The notes beneath the pieces were generated by a model. The model did not search any database and was not told where the DNA came from. It was given only the letters and a program-made list of their open reading frames with translations. Both the position numbers and the translations under genes were made by a program. DNA of 26,742 nt from Candidatus Gottesmanbacteria bacterium (GTDB taxonomy: Bacteria; Patescibacteriota; Microgenomatia; UBA10105; UBA927): the NCBI GenBank assembly GCA_016182725.1, contig JACPFZ010000008.1, forward strand, positions 1-26,742. Direction: 5' to 3'. How positions within the stretch are numbered: position 1 is the stretch's first letter; the number at the start of each line of letters is the position of its first letter. Below, in pieces: positions 13,934 to 20,334 of this stretch.

Positions 13934-13958
13934 CTTGCACTGAGCTTGCCGAAGTGTG
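13934..13958. repeat. REP-like palindromic sequence next to tRNA-Glu
   Basis: A short imperfect palindrome with CACT (13938-13941) and AGTG (13953-13956) arms around GAGCTTGCCGA. Read on the minus strand it is of the CACTTCGGCAAGCTCAGTG type, a sequence style that recurs as dispersed palindromes in many bacterial genomes. It lies directly at the 3' end of tRNA-Glu. The repeat nature is inferred from its style; no second copy is present here. Confidence 0.4.
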
Positions 13959-14030
13959 CCCCCAGCCGGATTCGAACCGGCGATCTACACGTTGAGAACG
14001 TGTCGTCCTAGTCCGCTAGACGATGGGGGC
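13957..14030 (-). tRNA. tRNA-Glu (anticodon CTC)
   Basis: A 74-nt cloverleaf on the minus strand. The acceptor stem GCCCCCA/TGGGGGC is followed by discriminator A at 13957. The D-arm has GTCTAGCGGACTAGGAC, typical of tRNA-Glu. The anticodon stem ACACG/CGTGT holds the loop TTCTCAA with anticodon CTC (13994-13996). The T-arm is GCCGG-TTCGAAT-CCGGC. The 3' CCA is not encoded (CAC follows), so it must be added by a nucleotidyltransferase. It reads GAG codons; a TTC isoacceptor would be elsewhere. Confidence 0.97.
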
Positions 14031-14053
14031 AATCAACCTCAAAAACAACCTCA

Positions 14054-14082
14054 ATTCTACCAGTTTCCTCTTGACATCACAA
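14054..14082 (-). promoter_or_regulatory. tRNA-Glu promoter (TTGTGA-17-TAGAAT)
   Basis: On the minus strand, -35 TTGTGA (14082-14077), a 17-nt spacer and -10 TAGAAT (14059-14054) preceded by TGG (extended -10). The start is predicted about 17 nt before the mature 5' end. It is divergent from the greA promoter. Confidence 0.55.
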
Positions 14083-14099
14083 GAAAGCTTAGCTACAAT
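14071..14099 (+). promoter_or_regulatory. greA promoter (TTGACA-17-TACAAT)
   Basis: A consensus -35 TTGACA (14071-14076), a 17-nt spacer and -10 TACAAT (14094-14099). The start is predicted near 14106, giving a leader of about 76 nt, unusually long for this window. It overlaps the divergent tRNA-Glu promoter region. Confidence 0.75.
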
Positions 14100-14127
14100 C
14101 TCAGAAGTAGAATTTATTTCCATTGCG

Positions 14128-14166
14128 CTCCCTAGCTTTATAGTAGACTTAAGGGGGATTTTTTTT
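14128..14166 (+). terminator. Possible attenuator in the greA leader
   Basis: CTCCCT (14128-14133) can pair with AGGGGG (14152-14157, one G-U), closing an 18-nt loop, and is followed after one A by eight T residues (14159-14166). It lies between the greA promoter and start codon, so it could terminate part of the transcripts early. The large loop makes it a weak candidate. Confidence 0.3.
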
Positions 14167-14181
14167 AGGTCAAAAGAAGAT

Positions 14182-14646
14182 ATGGATACAACAAATCGGG
14201 TCGTTATGACCAAAGACGGTCTCAAAGAACTTCAAGCAGAATACGATACACTCGTTAACGTAAAGCGGTCGGCAGCCGTAACGCGGCTTTCCGATGCCCG
14301 GGACTTGGGGGATCTTTCTGAAAACAGCGAGTATGCAGCTGCCAAGCAAGACCTCGCCTTCATTGACGGCAGAATTGCAGAACTTGAGGACATTATCCAC
14401 GGCGCCAAAGTCGTCACCAATCATGGCAAAGGACACGTAGATGTTGGCTGCAAAGTGACCCTTCATGTGAACGGAAAGCAAGAGTCTTTTACCGTGGTAG
14501 GTGAATGGGAAGCAGATCCTACGCAGAAGAAAATTTCTCATGAATCGCCCCTTGGGAAAGCCCTTATTGGGAAAAAGGTGGGTGAACAGGTGGAAGTGGA
14601 AGCGCCAGCAGGGAAACTCATGTACAAAATTTTATCGATTGATTGA
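14182..14646 (+). CDS. greA: Transcription elongation factor GreA
   Basis: A secondary-channel factor that rescues backtracked RNA polymerase by stimulating transcript cleavage. The 154 residues show the N-terminal coiled coil, with the conserved acidic tip in RDLGDLSENSEYAAAK, and the C-terminal FKBP-like domain ending in SPLGKALIGKKVGEQVEVEAP. The frame is open back to 14023, but that would overlap tRNA-Glu and precede the greA promoter, so it is rejected. The ATG at 14182 (MDTTNRVVMTKDGLKEL) is preferred; the ATG at 14206 (MTKDGLKEL) is also plausible. A strong intrinsic terminator follows, so greA is monocistronic. Confidence 0.96.
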   Translation: MDTTNRVVMTKDGLKELQAEYDTLVNVKRSAAVTRLSDARDLGDLSENSEYAAAKQDLAFIDGRIAELEDIIHGAKVVTNHGKGHVDVGCKVTLHVNGKQESFTVVGEWEADPTQKKISHESPLGKALIGKKVGEQVEVEAPAGKLMYKILSID

Positions 14647-14669
14647 TATTGTTTGCAGGAAGAAATTGA

Positions 14670-14697
14670 AGTCCCGACGTAATGTCGGGACTTTTTT
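14670..14697 (+). terminator. Intrinsic terminator of greA
   Basis: A perfect 9-bp stem, AGTCCCGAC/GTCGGGACT, with a 5-nt loop (GTAAT) and a run of six T residues (14692-14697). It is the clearest rho-independent terminator in the window. The lysS -10 begins 3 nt after it. Confidence 0.92.
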
Positions 14698-14699
14698 AG

Positions 14700-14705
14700 T
14701 ATAAT
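14700..14705 (+). promoter_or_regulatory. -10 element (TATAAT) of lysS
   Basis: A perfect TATAAT ends 7 nt before the ATG at 14713, predicting a leaderless transcript. The -35 region would fall inside the greA terminator hairpin. Confidence 0.55.
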
Positions 14706-14712
14706 AAGGCAT

Positions 14713-16060
14713 ATGCCAACTATTGATGAATTAATAAAGGTTCGATCCGAGAAACTTGAGTCGCTCAAAAAGCACGGCATAAATCCATATCCATCGATTG
14801 TCCGGCGCAATCATACCATAGCGCGGGTGTTTACCCTGATAGACAAAGAAGTTGCCATAGCTGGTCGTATCGTTGGCATGCGCGGGCATGGCAATATTAT
14901 CTTCGTTGATTTAGTTGATGAAACCGGAAAAATTCAAGTAGTTTTTAAATCTGATCAGATTTCTTCATCTTTATTTACTCTCCTCCAATATTTAGATATT
15001 GCTGATTTTATAGCGGTGCAAGGCTTAGTAGATAAGACACAAGCAGGTGAATTATCTGTATTTGCTGGTAATTTTCAAATGCTTGCAAAATCCTTGCGGC
15101 CTCTGCCAGATCAATGGCATGGCCGAACGTGGATTTCTGGAAGTAGAAACGCCTACGTTGCAACCGATCTATGGCGGTGGGTTAGCTAAGCCGTTTGTGA
15201 CACATCACAACGTGCTTGATGCTGATTTATATCTTCGCATCTCTGATGAGATGTATCTCAAGCGCTTAGTTATCGGCGGCATAGAAAAAGTGTTTGAAAT
15301 AACAAAAGTATTCCGGAATGAAGGCGTGGATAAGGACCATAATTCTGAGTTTACGATGTTTGAGGCACAGATTGCGTATCAAGATTACGCCTATGGCATG
15401 GATATCATCGAAGAGATTATTGAGTATGTTGCCCAGCAAGTCTTGGGAACGACAAAATTTGAGTATCAAAGAGTTGCCATGGACGTGAAGCGTCCGTGGC
15501 CCCGTTATCGGATGGTGGAGGCTATCTCCCAGTTTGCCGGCATCGATCCGCTTGTCTGGAAGACGGTCAGCGAAGCCAGAGATGCGATTCAAAAAATAGA
15601 GGGAATCTCAGAAGAAAAATTCAGCGAACTTCAAAAAATGCAGAGCATTGGAGAATGCATTGCCTTCGTTTTTGAGGAAATGGTAGAAGACAAACTCATC
15701 CAGCCGACGATTGTTTATGATTATCCCATTGAGACGTCGCCGCTTGCCAAGAAATGCGAGGATTCGCGATTCGTCCAACGGTTTGAAATGTTCGCATTTG
15801 GATCGGAGCTTGGGAATAACTATACAGAATTAAATGATCCGGTTGATCTAAAAAAGAGATTTATTGAAGAAAAAAAGAGAGAAGCTGCTGGGTTCACAGA
15901 AGCACATCAGACAGATGATGATTATCTAGAAGCTATCGAGCACGGATTTCCGCCGACATGCGGAATTGCCATTGGTATTGACCGACTGGTGATGCTTCTT
16001 ACTGACGCAAGATCAATTAAAGAAGTTATCCCATTTCCCATACTTCGACCGTTACGATAG
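14713..16060 (+). pseudogene. lysS: Lysyl-tRNA synthetase (class II), broken by internal deletion and frameshift
   Basis: The two halves of LysRS lie in different frames. The first (14713 to ~15123, 137 residues) is the OB-fold anticodon-binding domain, ending at SLRPLPDQWHG; that frame then runs into noise and stops at 15189. The second resumes at ~15125 with ERGFLEVETPTLQPIYGG (motif 1), then ITKVFRNEGVDKDHNSEFTMFEAQ (motif 2) and GIAIGIDRLVMLL (motif 3), ending at 16060. Intact LysRS has about 40 residues (the KDVEERYRKRYLDL region and motif-1 helix) between WHG and ERGFLEVE. They are missing, and the loss is not a multiple of three. About 448 residues remain of ~490. The junction is at the near-repeat TGGCATGGC (15115-15123). 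It is either a true pseudogene or a sequencing/assembly deletion. Confidence 0.85.
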
Positions 16061-16119
16061 CATGATTTCATGCAGTAAGTGTTAGGTATTTAATTTTTAG
16101 ACATTGATTTTTGAGTGTT

Positions 16120-16128
16120 TGTTACTAT
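16120..16128 (+). promoter_or_regulatory. Extended -10 (TGTTACTAT) for rdgB-serS
   Basis: TG-T-TACTAT ends 32 nt before the rdgB ATG. Its start site would fall near 16135, the centre of the 26-nt palindrome. No good -35 at normal spacing was found, which fits an extended -10 promoter. Confidence 0.4.
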
Positions 16129-16146
16129 GTTTTAAAACATAGTAAC
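16121..16146. promoter_or_regulatory. Perfect 26-nt palindrome upstream of rdgB
   Basis: Two 13-nt arms, GTTACTATGTTTT and its exact reverse complement, meet with no spacer. It overlaps the extended -10 and predicted start site and ends 14 nt before the rdgB ATG. Candidate operator for a dimeric regulator; without a spacer or T-run it is a poor terminator. Confidence 0.6.
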
Positions 16147-16160
16147 ATGAGAACTAGCAT

Positions 16161-16781
16161 ATGAACATATTGCTTATCGCAACAACGAATCCCGGAAAGC
16201 TTTTAGAAATCAAACAGTTTCTTTCAGACTTGCCGATTGAATTGGTGGGTCTAGAGGATGTAGGAATTACGGAGAATGTTGAAGAAACAGGAAAAACATT
16301 TGAAGAGAATGCGGTTCTCAAAGCAACGTATTACGCGAAAAAATCAGGACTGCTGACTCTTGCCGATGACGGCGGATTTGAGATTGACGTATTGCATGGC
16401 GAACCCGGAGTCAAATCGCATCGATGGATTGATAGCAATCGAGAAAGTACGGATGAAGAGCTTATTGCGTTTACCTTTGAGCGGTTAAAAGATGTGCCGG
16501 AAGGAAAACGGGGAGCACAGTTGCGGTTGGTTTTGGCGCTGGTAGCACCGAATGGAGATTTATTAGCAACTGCGGAAGAAAAAATTCATGGTATTATTCC
16601 GCTTACTCCCGCAACGGTTCGACACGCTGGTTTTCCGTATCGCTCAATATTGTTTCTTCCGGAGCTTGGTAAGTTTTACGACCACCTGACCTTTACGAAG
16701 GAGGAGACCGAAGAGTATAATCACAGGAAGAGGGCTTTGGAAAAATTAAAGCCGATGATTAAAAAATATGTTGGATATTAA
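16161..16781 (+). CDS. rdgB: Non-canonical purine NTP pyrophosphatase (RdgB/HAM1 family)
   Basis: A house-cleaning enzyme that hydrolyses ITP, dITP and XTP to monophosphates, keeping deaminated purines out of nucleic acids. The 206 residues show the family motifs in order: TTNPGKLLEI (the TxNxxK substrate loop), GKTFEENAVLKA, LADDGGFEIDVLHGEPGVKS (usually DDSGLEVDALNGAPGVYS) and HRKRAL near the C-terminus. The active-site variant DDGG instead of DDSG is a minor oddity. The ATG at 16161 is in CATATG. The 3' end overlaps serS by 14 nt, indicating translational coupling. Confidence 0.94.
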   Translation: MNILLIATTNPGKLLEIKQFLSDLPIELVGLEDVGITENVEETGKTFEENAVLKATYYAKKSGLLTLADDGGFEIDVLHGEPGVKSHRWIDSNRESTDEELIAFTFERLKDVPEGKRGAQLRLVLALVAPNGDLLATAEEKIHGIIPLTPATVRHAGFPYRSILFLPELGKFYDHLTFTKEETEEYNHRKRALEKLKPMIKKYVGY

Positions 16782-18012
16782 TTTTATTCGAGAAAATTTG
16801 GATCTTTGTGAAGAAGCGGCTAGAAATAAAAACCGCGAGGTCGAGTGGCATAAACTTCTGGAACTTGACGATAGGAGACGCGACCTCACTCGTAAAGTAG
16901 AGACGCTTCGTGCCGAAAGAAACACCATAAGTCAACAAGGCGCAGACGCAGACCGCGAGAGGGCAAAACACATTAAAGAAGATCTGAAAAAAAATGAGGA
17001 AGTGTTGAGAGACGTTGAGGAACGGTTCCATCTCATTATGTTGACCGTTCCCAATGTGCCGGATGCTAGCGTGCCGGTCGGAAAAGATGCAAGTGGCAAT
17101 AAGGAAATGAAAACTTGGGGAAAAATTCCGAAGTTTAATTTTCCTGCCCGCGATCATATCGAGCTAAGTAAGTCGCTTGACCTTATTGATTTTGAACGCG
17201 GGGTAAAAGTTGGGGGCTTTCGATCCTATTTTCTCAAAAACGAAGCAGCGCAACTGGAACTTGCTCTTCTTTTTTATACATTTCAAAAGTTAGTAGGCCG
17301 CGGCTATACGCCGCTCATTGCGCCGAGCTTAGTCCGTGAGTTTACACTTTTCGGCAATGGACAGTTTCCGTGGGGCAGGGAAGACGTTTACCATTTGGAA
17401 AAAGACGATGTGTACCTTGCCGGTACCGCAGAGGTACCGGTGACGGCATATTTGTCTGATGAAGTAATTCACGAAACAGATTTACCGAAGAAGTTTGTGG
17501 CATTTTCTCCCTGTTACCGCAGGGAAGCAGGAAGTTATGGAAAGGATACGAAAGGGGTCTACCGATTGCACCAATTCAACAAAATTGAACAAGTAATTAT
17601 CACAACTAACGAAACGAACAACTCTCTTACTCTACATGAGGAACTATTGGCCAACGCAGAAGAAATTTTGCAAGATTTAGAGTTGCCGTATCGCGTACTG
17701 CTCATGTGCACCGGTGACATGGGTGAGCCGCAGGTGAAAAAATATGATGTCGAAACCTGGATGCCAGGGAGAGATGGATATGGAGAGACGATGTCGAACT
17801 CGTTTATGGGAGATTTTCAGGCACGCCGGCTTAAAATTCGCTATAAAACGAAAGACGGCAAGATGGTTTTTTGTCACACATTAAACAATACCGCCATTGC
17901 CTCCCCGCGGATTCTGATTGCTATTTTTGAGAATTACCAACAGAAGGACGGTTCCATAAAAATCCCCAAGGTTTTGCAGCCATTGATCGGCAAATCAGAG
18001 ATTCGTCGATAA
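16768..18012 (+). CDS. serS: Seryl-tRNA synthetase
   Basis: A class II aminoacyl-tRNA synthetase that charges tRNA-Ser and tRNA-Sec. The 414 residues contain the N-terminal antiparallel coiled-coil arm that grips the tRNA long variable arm (~30-105), GTAEVPVTAYL (the TxE serine-binding loop), motif 2 CYRREAGSYGKDTKGVYRLHQF, and motif 3 NTAIASPRILIAIFENYQ, where NGSGLAVGR is more usual. It starts inside the rdgB 3' end and has no Shine-Dalgarno of its own beyond the coupling. Confidence 0.97.
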   Translation: MLDINFIRENLDLCEEAARNKNREVEWHKLLELDDRRRDLTRKVETLRAERNTISQQGADADRERAKHIKEDLKKNEEVLRDVEERFHLIMLTVPNVPDASVPVGKDASGNKEMKTWGKIPKFNFPARDHIELSKSLDLIDFERGVKVGGFRSYFLKNEAAQLELALLFYTFQKLVGRGYTPLIAPSLVREFTLFGNGQFPWGREDVYHLEKDDVYLAGTAEVPVTAYLSDEVIHETDLPKKFVAFSPCYRREAGSYGKDTKGVYRLHQFNKIEQVIITTNETNNSLTLHEELLANAEEILQDLELPYRVLLMCTGDMGEPQVKKYDVETWMPGRDGYGETMSNSFMGDFQARRLKIRYKTKDGKMVFCHTLNNTAIASPRILIAIFENYQQKDGSIKIPKVLQPLIGKSEIRR

Positions 18013-18029
18013 TTCTTATCTGAAAACTA

Positions 18030-18674
18030 ATGCATTGGATTTCATATATTTTTCCTAAACGACTACTTCGTACTTCCACTATCTTTAATAAAGATATTCG
18101 AGTGCTTGAGGAATATGGCAAGCCAAAGCTTCTGGTTAATGGCTCGCGGCAATCCGGTGAATATGTGAAAAAACTCTGGAGTAAGGCAATCTCAGCGTTT
18201 GGCTTGACTCCGTCAAGTGCTCCTCTATCCATTTTAGTGTTCGGTGTTGCCGGCGGTGACGTCATTTACTTATTTCGTGAGCTTTATCCAAGCGCGTATA
18301 TTACAGGAGTCGACATTGACCAAACGATGATTGATATAGGTAAAACATATTTCGGCTTAGATACGTTAAAAAATGTATCATTTGTTGTAAAAGATGCGCG
18401 GATTTTTACGAAAGCAAAGGATCAAAAACATCGCTATAATATCGTTATTCTGGATATTTTTAACGGGTGGTCGGTGCCGGATTTTGTCTTTGAAGATGAA
18501 TTTTTAGACAATCTGAAACAATTGCTTAAACCTCAAGGTCAGTTATTCATCAATTATATCGGCGAGAAAGAATACCAAAAGAAATCTGATGTGTTTTATG
18601 AGAAACTTTGTCATCGTTTTCCGCGCGTGTTGGACAAGGTCGTGTACCTCAATCGCTTCTTTTCGGCAAGTTGA
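18030..18674 (+). CDS. Spermidine synthase-like Rossmann methyltransferase-fold protein
   Basis: A 214-residue protein with the class I Rossmann fold of spermidine synthases and SAM methyltransferases. The nucleotide loop is LVFGVAGGDVIYLFREL, the acidic residue ending strand 2 is in ITGVDIDQTMIDIG, and VVKDARIF and NIVILDIFNG follow. The polyamine-synthase signature (a GGGDG loop with gatekeeper residues) is only partly kept, so the substrate is unknown; it could be a methyltransferase or aminopropyltransferase. It begins 17 nt after serS and is probably the last gene of the rdgB-serS unit. Its stop codon overlaps the -35 of the T-box promoter. Confidence 0.75.
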   Translation: MHWISYIFPKRLLRTSTIFNKDIRVLEEYGKPKLLVNGSRQSGEYVKKLWSKAISAFGLTPSSAPLSILVFGVAGGDVIYLFRELYPSAYITGVDIDQTMIDIGKTYFGLDTLKNVSFVVKDARIFTKAKDQKHRYNIVILDIFNGWSVPDFVFEDEFLDNLKQLLKPQGQLFINYIGEKEYQKKSDVFYEKLCHRFPRVLDKVVYLNRFFSAS

Positions 18675-18699
18675 CCGCAAAACCCAAAAGGTGTATACT
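18671..18699 (+). promoter_or_regulatory. Promoter of the argHG T-box leader (TTGACC-17-TATACT)
   Basis: The -35 TTGACC (18671-18676), a 17-nt spacer and the -10 TATACT (18694-18699). The start is predicted near 18706, just before the first helix of the T-box RNA. Confidence 0.75.
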
Positions 18700-18705
18700 C
18701 TTTGT

Positions 18706-19007
18706 TGGTTGAATATCTGAAGCAATATCAAGTGAACAGTAGGATTTCGATATTTAGAGCAAATTGGGACAGCTGGAAGCCCAAGAAATTAAAGAAATCA
18801 CGAACGAGCGCTTGAAGGCTTCTGTACCGAAGAAAGTTCGCCAACAGACGAGCAAGTAGGATACGTAGGACAGCAACCTAAGGTAAATAGCTTAATGAGC
18901 GCCGGATCCTCTTTACGTAAAAAGAGGAGGAAGGAATCAGGGTGGTACCACGGGAACTCCCGTCCTTGAATAGTACAGACGTACTATGTGAGGATGGGAG
19001 TTTTTTT
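18706..19007 (+). promoter_or_regulatory. T-box riboswitch, arginine-type (specifier CGA), controlling argH-argG
   Basis: The T-box sequence AGGGTGGTACCACG (18939-18952) holds TGGT for pairing with a tRNA 3' end having discriminator A. Upstream is a Stem I with helices CAAGTG/CGCTTG and GATTTC/GAAATC flanking a specifier loop. The loop carries AGTA on its 5' side and GAA-CGA-G on its 3' side, so the specifier reads CGA (18805-18807), an arginine codon. The distal GGG-ACAGCTGGAAG-CCC loop is also typical. Uncharged tRNA-Arg should stabilise the antiterminator and turn on arginine synthesis. Boundaries are approximate; the specifier is inferred from manual folding. Confidence 0.9.
18955..19007 (+). 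terminator. T-box terminator hairpin that also sequesters the argH ribosome site
   Basis: A long stem with AACTCCC/GGGAGTT at the base, GTCCT/AGGAT next and ATAGTAC/GTACTAT at the top around AGAC. It is followed by T residues to 19007, and the argH ATG comes immediately after. The GGGAG at 18996-19000, the only Shine-Dalgarno candidate for argH, is part of the 3' strand of the stem, so the folded form could block translation as well as transcription. Confidence 0.9.
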
Positions 19008-20324
19008 ATGAAAAAATTGTGGCAAAAACAATGGAAGCTCAATGACACTATCGAAGCTTTTGAAACACAAGGCGATCTTGTTTTGGATCAAAAGCTCGTG
19101 GATGCGGATGTTTACGGATCACTCGCTCATGCGGCGGGACTTTTCAAAATCGGCATTCTTTCTCCAAAAGAATTTGAAATGATCAAAATTGGACTTAAAG
19201 AGATACTCGTTCTTGCCCAAAAAGGGAGACTTATTCTTAAAATGGGTGACGAGGATGTCCATACCAAAATCGAAAATTATTTGACCAAGCACTACGGTGA
19301 AGTTGGAAAAAAGATTCATGCCGGTAGGTCGAGAAATGATCAGGTTTTTGTCGCAATCCGGTTATTTACCAAAGAACATCTATTAAACATCTGGGGAAAT
19401 CTGTTGGCGCTTACCGATGCGTTCGTTGTTTTCGGAAAAACGCACGAAACGACGATTCTTCCGGGGTATACCCACATGCAAAAAGCGATGCCCATGTCTT
19501 TGGGGATGTGGGCAGGTGCATTCGCACAAAATCTTTTGGATGACCTTACCCTTTTGAAAGCCGCGTATACACTCAATAACCAATCGCCGCTTGGATCTGC
19601 AGCTGGCTTTGGTGTACCACTTCCCTTGCCTCGGGAGTACACAGCAAAATTATTAGGATTTGATTCGGTGCAGGAAAATCCACTTGCCTGCCAAAACTCA
19701 AGAGGAAAAATAGAGGCTGCGGTGGTAGCGGCTCTCGTCGCAACCTACCAAGATGTTACAAAATTTGCCAGCGACGTACTTCTCTTTACCACGAGCGAAT
19801 TTAACTATTTTACGGTTGCCCCAGAGCTTTGTACCGGCAGCAGCATCATGCCGCAAAAGAAAAATGTGGATATTGCAGAACTTCTAAGAAGTAAAGTCCA
19901 CTTGTTTTTGGGATATTACGTGCAACTCGTAAGTGTAAGTAGCAATTTGATTTCCGGATACAACCGTGATCTGCAAGACAGTAAAAAACCATTATTTGAA
20001 AGTTTAGATATTGCAAAAAACGGTCTTGAAGTCGCAACACTTCTGGTTAAAAATATCAAGCCCAATAAAGAGGTAATAGCAAAGGCAATAACGCCGGAAA
20101 TTTTTGCGACCCACCACGCACTCGAGTTAGTAAAAAAGGGCATGTCGTTTCGGGAAGCTTATGATACGGTTGGTAAAAATTTATCCTCTCTTTCCCAATC
20201 AACGCGCATTGGTTTAGGCAATACCGGGTTTTCTACACTCGAGGTAAAAATGAAAAAAGAAACGGCGCTTTATGAACAAGAAAACAACAAATTTCATAAA
20301 ACATTGCAAGTATTGATGACGTAA
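19008..20324 (+). CDS. argH: Argininosuccinate lyase
   Basis: The last step of arginine synthesis: argininosuccinate to arginine and fumarate. The 438 residues belong to the fumarase/aspartase superfamily, with the signature G277-S-S-I-M-P-Q-K-K-N286 containing the catalytic serine loop, and HAGRSRNDQV and GYTHMQKAMP upstream. The frame is open from 18942, but that lies inside the T-box; the ATG at 19008 (MKKLWQKQWKLNDT) directly after the terminator T-run is the real start. Expression should depend on uncharged tRNA-Arg. argG follows after 10 nt. Confidence 0.97.
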   Translation: MKKLWQKQWKLNDTIEAFETQGDLVLDQKLVDADVYGSLAHAAGLFKIGILSPKEFEMIKIGLKEILVLAQKGRLILKMGDEDVHTKIENYLTKHYGEVGKKIHAGRSRNDQVFVAIRLFTKEHLLNIWGNLLALTDAFVVFGKTHETTILPGYTHMQKAMPMSLGMWAGAFAQNLLDDLTLLKAAYTLNNQSPLGSAAGFGVPLPLPREYTAKLLGFDSVQENPLACQNSRGKIEAAVVAALVATYQDVTKFASDVLLFTTSEFNYFTVAPELCTGSSIMPQKKNVDIAELLRSKVHLFLGYYVQLVSVSSNLISGYNRDLQDSKKPLFESLDIAKNGLEVATLLVKNIKPNKEVIAKAITPEIFATHHALELVKKGMSFREAYDTVGKNLSSLSQSTRIGLGNTGFSTLEVKMKKETALYEQENNKFHKTLQVLMT

Positions 20325-20330
20325 GGAGGT
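20323..20330 (+). promoter_or_regulatory. Consensus Shine-Dalgarno (AAGGAGGT) deciding the argG start
   Basis: A perfect anti-16S match overlaps the argH stop codon and ends 4 nt before the ATG at 20335. This supports 20335 rather than the in-frame GTG at 20329, which lies within the Shine-Dalgarno itself. It shows that the ribosomes of this organism do use SD pairing. Confidence 0.85.
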
Positions 20331-20334
20331 GTCT

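Noticed and set aside
14023..14181. N-terminal extension of greA from 14023
   Set aside because: It would begin inside tRNA-Glu and upstream of the greA promoter; homology begins only after 14182.
15100..15190. Programmed frameshift in lysS
   Set aside because: No slippery heptamer or downstream pseudoknot was seen, and about 40 conserved residues are missing, which frameshifting cannot explain.
18942..19007. Upstream GTG start for argH
   Set aside because: It lies in the T-box sequence itself; the protein family N-terminus matches the ATG at 19008.
20329..20334. GTG start for argG at 20329
   Set aside because: This GTG is part of the Shine-Dalgarno AAGGAGGT; the ATG at 20335 is correctly spaced.
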